Origin: Ammoniphilus sp. YIM 78166
GTDB taxonomy: Bacteria; Bacillota; Bacilli; Aneurinibacillales; RAOX-1
Assembly (NCBI RefSeq): GCF_004522215.1
Contig: NZ_SDLR01000004.1
Location: 434,001-498,000 of the forward strand
Length of the DNA stretch: 64,000 nt
Reading direction: 5' to 3'
Shown: positions 61,094 to 64,000 of the stretch, in pieces
Layout: the number at the start of each line of letters is the position of its first letter
Numbering within the stretch: position 1 is the first letter of the stretch
Program-made: the position numbers and the translations under genes
Notes under the pieces: generated by a model
Databases searched by the model: none
What the model was told of the DNA's origin: nothing
What the model saw: only the letters and a program-made list of their open reading frames with translations

Positions 61094-62008
61094 ATGGAGC
61101 TCAGACAAATCCAATATTTTATTGAAGTTGCCAAGCGAGAGCATGTAACGGAGGCAGCTCATGCTCTTCATGTAGCCCAATCTGCCGTAAGCAGACAAAT
61201 ATATAAACTAGAACAAGAGCTAGGTGTTGATTTATTCGTAAGGGAAGGACGGAATGTCCATTTGACCCCAATTGGGAGAAGCTTCTTAGGGCATATGAAG
61301 GAAGCGATGAAAGTCATCGAAAGCGGCCTTCGAGAGGTCGAAGAATATATGGATCCTGAACGCGGGACGATTCGTATCGGTTTCCCAAGTAGTTTAGCTG
61401 CCTATACGCTTCCGATAGCGATATCGGCTTTTCGTGAAATTCACCCTGAAGTCAAGTTTCAGCTTAAACAGGGATCCTATCATCAATTAATAGAAATGGT
61501 AGCCAGAGGGGAGATTGATATGGCTTTAATCGGTCCCGTTCCATTAAAGGAAAGGAGTATAAGGGGAGAAATTCTGTTTATGGAAAGAATAGTAGCCCTT
61601 CTCCCGGCAAGCCATCCTTTGGCTGGTGACTCTTCCGTTCGTCTAAGCGATTTGAAGGACGATTCGTTCATTTTGTTTCCAGAAGGTTTTGTTTTAAGGG
61701 AAATGGTAGTAAACGCTTTCAAAGAACTAGGTTACCATCCTCAAATTTCCTTTGAGGGAGAAGATATTGATGCCATAAAAGGGTTAGTTTCTGCTGGCTT
61801 AGGGATTACTTTGATTCCTGAGGTTACCCTAGTGGATGGCCTTCCACGTTCAACAGTGAAACTGCCGATTAGCGAACCGAGGGTTGAGCGTAATGTGGGA
61901 ATCATCATTCCTCGGGATCGTCCGCTACCTCCGACCGAACAGCTTTTCTATGATTTTTTGAGAAGCTTTTTCACAAGGGTGGATAAGTTAAATCATCACT
62001 TTGTGTAG
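61094..62008 (+). CDS. gltC: GltC-like LysR regulator
   Basis: A 304-residue LysR protein. The DNA-binding part MELRQIQYFIEVAKREHVTEAA and VAQSAVSRQIYKLEQELGV, and the effector domain (GTIRIGFPSSLAAYTLP; LFPEGFVLREM; EGEDIDAIKGLVSAGLGIT) follow B. subtilis GltC closely. GltC activates glutamate synthase in B. subtilis; here it stands divergent to gdhA, so it may control glutamate dehydrogenase. ATG 61094 follows AGGGGAAG; an upstream ATG at 61019 has none. Confidence 0.9.
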   Translation: MELRQIQYFIEVAKREHVTEAAHALHVAQSAVSRQIYKLEQELGVDLFVREGRNVHLTPIGRSFLGHMKEAMKVIESGLREVEEYMDPERGTIRIGFPSSLAAYTLPIAISAFREIHPEVKFQLKQGSYHQLIEMVARGEIDMALIGPVPLKERSIRGEILFMERIVALLPASHPLAGDSSVRLSDLKDDSFILFPEGFVLREMVVNAFKELGYHPQISFEGEDIDAIKGLVSAGLGITLIPEVTLVDGLPRSTVKLPISEPRVERNVGIIIPRDRPLPPTEQLFYDFLRSFFTRVDKLNHHFV

Positions 62009-62131
62009 CGAACTGCTTTAGACAGACCTTGAAACGCCAAGCTCATCATATTATAGTAGAGTAAAGGATTTGTGCCGGAAAATGGGCATGAGGATGGAGA
62101 TTCAGCAGCTTGTCCAAGTGGAGGTCATAAC

Positions 62132-63562
62132 ATGAAGCAAAGAACCGTTACGCACGAGATGTTGGAAGCCATTCTAGGAGCCATTGATGAAGGAATTCAC
62201 GTGGTGGATAGCCAAGGGATTACGATCTACTATAATCATGTAGCGGCGAAGCTAGATGGACTATCGGTAGAGGAGGTTATGGGCAAGCATCTTCTCGATG
62301 TATTTCCGTCGTTGGATGATGACACCAGCACATTGATAAAAGTAATTGAGAGTCAAGAGCCGATCTATCACCAGCACCAACGCTACACCAATATGAAAGG
62401 AAAACAAGTGATTACCGTCAATACGTCCTTACCCATCTGGGTAGACGGCGAATTGGTAGGAGCGGTGGAAGTGGCGAAAGACATCTCGAAAGTAAAAGAG
62501 CTTTCAGAGAAGCTTGTAGACCTTCAAGCTCAGATTGTTCAACGAAACCAACTTCCTAAAAAAAAGAAAATGGCTTCAAAAGAAGAAACGGCGGCGAAAT
62601 ATACGTTTACAGACCTTATATCTCGGAGCCGTGCTATGGATCGAGTAAAGAAAACCGGGGAAAAGGCGGCCCAGACTCCCTCCCCGATCTTGATCATGGG
62701 AGAAACGGGGACAGGGAAAGAACTATTGGTTCAATCGATTCATAATGCTTCTCCTCGCAGATATGCCCCATTTATTGCACAGAATTGTGCAGCCCTTCCA
62801 ACGACTTTATTAGAAGGTATTCTTTTTGGCACGGTTAAAGGAAGCTTTACGGGAGCGGAGGATCGTCCCGGGTTGTTTGAATTGGCAGATGAAGGAACGT
62901 TATTCTTAGATGAGATCAATAGCATGCCGTTGGAGCTTCAAGCGAAGCTCTTGCGGGTGATTCAGGAAAACCAGGTACGGCGTGTAGGAGGATCTAAGGA
63001 AACCCCTATAGATGTGCGGATTATAGCAGCTCTAAATGAGGATCCTCAACAAGCTGTAAGGGAAAATCGGCTTCGATCGGATCTGTTTTACCGTCTCAAT
63101 GTGGTAGCTTTGGAACTGCCTCCACTAAGAGAAAGAATAGAAGATATTCCGCTCCTTACCCAACATTTTATCAAAAAGTTTAACTATCGTTTCGGAAAAC
63201 TAGTTACAGGTCTTCATCCTGATGCAGAGGCTGTTTTGTTCCAGCATAGCTGGCCAGGTAATGTACGTGAGTTAGAGCATGCGATTGAGGCGGCTATGAA
63301 TCTCGTCGAAGGTGATATCATTGAAGTGGACGATTTGCCGTATTATTTGCAGCATGTCCCATCGGGAATTCATCGAGAAGCACAGCCAATGGTCCCACCC
63401 GTATACGTGGGAGTATCGCTTCCAGAAGCCTTACAACGAGTAGAAGAACAGATGATTCGAGAGGCGCTTGCGGAAACAGACGGAAATATCATGCAGGCGG
63501 CTAAAAGGTTAGGGATTCCAAGACAAACCCTACAGTATAAGATAGCGAAGCTGGATTCTTGA
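62132..63562 (+). CDS. kamR: Sigma54-dependent activator (KamR/RocR-like)
   Basis: A 476-residue enhancer-binding protein: PAS sensor (about 10-125), AAA+ domain (Walker A GETGTGKE, sigma54 contact loop GSFTGA, Walker B GTLFLDEIN, arginine fingers near FYRLNV), and a Fis-type HTH at the end (NIMQAAKRLGIPRQTLQYK). It sits directly before a sigma54 promoter and kamA, as KamR does in Bacillus thuringiensis, hence the symbol; RocR is a close relative. PAS may sense lysine or a product. ATG 62132 has GGAGG 8 nt upstream. Confidence 0.88.
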   Translation: MKQRTVTHEMLEAILGAIDEGIHVVDSQGITIYYNHVAAKLDGLSVEEVMGKHLLDVFPSLDDDTSTLIKVIESQEPIYHQHQRYTNMKGKQVITVNTSLPIWVDGELVGAVEVAKDISKVKELSEKLVDLQAQIVQRNQLPKKKKMASKEETAAKYTFTDLISRSRAMDRVKKTGEKAAQTPSPILIMGETGTGKELLVQSIHNASPRRYAPFIAQNCAALPTTLLEGILFGTVKGSFTGAEDRPGLFELADEGTLFLDEINSMPLELQAKLLRVIQENQVRRVGGSKETPIDVRIIAALNEDPQQAVRENRLRSDLFYRLNVVALELPPLRERIEDIPLLTQHFIKKFNYRFGKLVTGLHPDAEAVLFQHSWPGNVRELEHAIEAAMNLVEGDIIEVDDLPYYLQHVPSGIHREAQPMVPPVYVGVSLPEALQRVEEQMIREALAETDGNIMQAAKRLGIPRQTLQYKIAKLDS

Positions 63563-63631
63563 GGATTTAGGAGGATACGGTAATATTTGAATGGATAGTC
63601 ACTCGCAAGGCGGCGAAACCTGGGTACTCTA

Positions 63632-63668
63632 ACCTCTAAAAAGAGGTGGAGGATCCAGTTTTTTTTAT
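63632..63668 (+). terminator. Hairpin/terminator between kamR and kamA
   Basis: ACCTCT (63632-63637) and AGAGGT (63642-63647) form a tight hairpin; CTGG (63620-63623) and CCAG (63655-63658) can close an outer stem, and eight T follow. It ends kamR transcription; activator sites probably lie in the same 60 bp. Confidence 0.6.
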
Positions 63669-63685
63669 TGGCATCATTTTTGCAT
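63669..63685 (+). promoter_or_regulatory. Sigma54 promoter of kamA
   Basis: TGGCAT (63669-63674), 5 nt, TTGCAT (63680-63685): the GG and GC dinucleotides stand at the -24/-12 spacing and the match to TGGCAC-N5-TTGCA is nearly complete. Confidence 0.9.
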
Positions 63686-63763
63686 TAATAATTAGTGGTG
63701 TAGTTTCAATCGTGTTGAAGTTCCGTCCATTACCTTACCTAAGACCGAGGAGGTTGATGATAG

Positions 63764-64000
63764 ATGTTAATCAATAGAAGGCATTGGAGTGAGGTTGAGC
63801 TTTGGAAGGATGTTACAGAAGAGCAGTGGAATGATTGGCTATGGCAATTGACCAATACCATAAGGACCGTAGAGCAGTTAAAGAAAGTCGTGAATCTAAC
63901 CCCTGAGGAAGAAGAAGGGGTACGTATCTCAACCCAGACCATTCCATTAAATATTACCCCTTATTACGCTTCACTAATGGATCCTCATGATCCAGAATGC
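63764..64000 (+). CDS. kamA: Lysine 2,3-aminomutase, 3' truncated by window edge
   Basis: The first 79 codons of KamA, a radical-SAM, PLP and iron-sulfur enzyme that turns L-lysine into beta-lysine at the start of lysine fermentation or catabolism. Recognised by the N-terminus: HWSEVELWKDVTEEQWNDW, NLTPEEEEGV and NITPYYASLMDP. The cluster-binding cysteines lie beyond the window. GAGGAGG is 9 nt before the ATG. Expression from the upstream sigma54 promoter is expected. Confidence 0.93.
   Translation, partial: MLINRRHWSEVELWKDVTEEQWNDWLWQLTNTIRTVEQLKKVVNLTPEEEEGVRISTQTIPLNITPYYASLMDPHDPEC

Noticed and set aside
63590..63668. Riboswitch upstream of kamA
   Set aside because: The folded region lies upstream of the -24/-12 promoter, so it would not be in the kamA transcript; it is better read as the kamR terminator plus activator sites.

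Overview
The window looks like a chromosomal segment of a Bacillales species, probably of the Paenibacillaceae/Brevibacillus-Ammoniphilus type. That placement is inference; no 16S or other marker is present. The evidence is Bacillus-style gene neighbourhoods (rlu-ywfO-ywgA-ywhD, pbpG-speE-speB, ywiB-argS, pyrR-uraA, mrpABCDEFG), strong AGGAGG ribosome sites with many TTG/GTG starts, and U-tailed terminators after most operons. No rRNA, tRNA, CRISPR, prophage or complete insertion sequence was seen.

Layout. 1-7.2 kb: 3' end of rocD, rocA (ornithine/proline catabolism), a LytS/LytT-like two-component system and a DUF485/solute-sodium symporter pair. 7.2-15.8 kb: a 2Fe-2S ferredoxin, a gamma-glutamyltransferase plus two-part chromate-type transporter operon, a sulfurtransferase, a YusF-like Toprim protein, and a Tat-exported PhoX phosphatase followed by its own tatA/tatC. 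16-23.9 kb: the seven-gene Mrp Na+/H+ antiporter, then the convergent pyrR-uraA operon with its attenuator. 24-42.3 kb: two M20 amidohydrolases, hutH, a secreted phosphodiester glycosidase split by a 25-bp duplication, conserved housekeeping genes, pbpG, speE-speB, a NarK-like transporter, ywiB-argS. 42.3-59.2 kb: an accessory catabolic island: an ABC importer with two different permeases, an alpha/beta hydrolase, two paralogous IclR regulators, then a ten-gene run (cupin, extradiol dioxygenase, SDR, ThDP enzyme, aldehyde dehydrogenase, aspartate-dehydrogenase-like protein, MFS carrier, Rieske oxygenase alpha and beta, cis-dihydrodiol-type SDR). 59.5-64 kb: gdhA with a divergent GltC-like regulator, and a sigma54 activator (KamR-like) next to a clear -24/-12 promoter driving kamA, which runs off the window.

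How they work together. The window is rich in amino-acid nitrogen and carbon use (rocD/rocA, hutH, gdhA, kamA, M20 hydrolases, gamma-glutamyltransferase). The island encodes ring dihydroxylation, rearomatisation, meta ring cleavage and hydrolysis, plus a 2-oxoacid decarboxylase/aldehyde dehydrogenase/imine or amino-acid dehydrogenase branch that suggests a nitrogen-containing or side-chain-bearing aromatic substrate. Its oxygenase has no ferredoxin or reductase beside it. Both main promoters of the island are flanked upstream and downstream by copies of one 25-nt operator-like sequence, so they probably form a single IclR-controlled, possibly looped, regulon.

The least explained signal is in the gaps between convergent genes. 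All five convergent gaps longer than 100 bp hold repeated or inverted sequence. Three carry a locus-specific short word repeated every 20-21 nt (two helical turns), and a fourth carries imperfect palindromes about 51 and 62 nt apart. The words differ between loci while the spacing is shared, which suggests a selected geometry or a common mode of origin.
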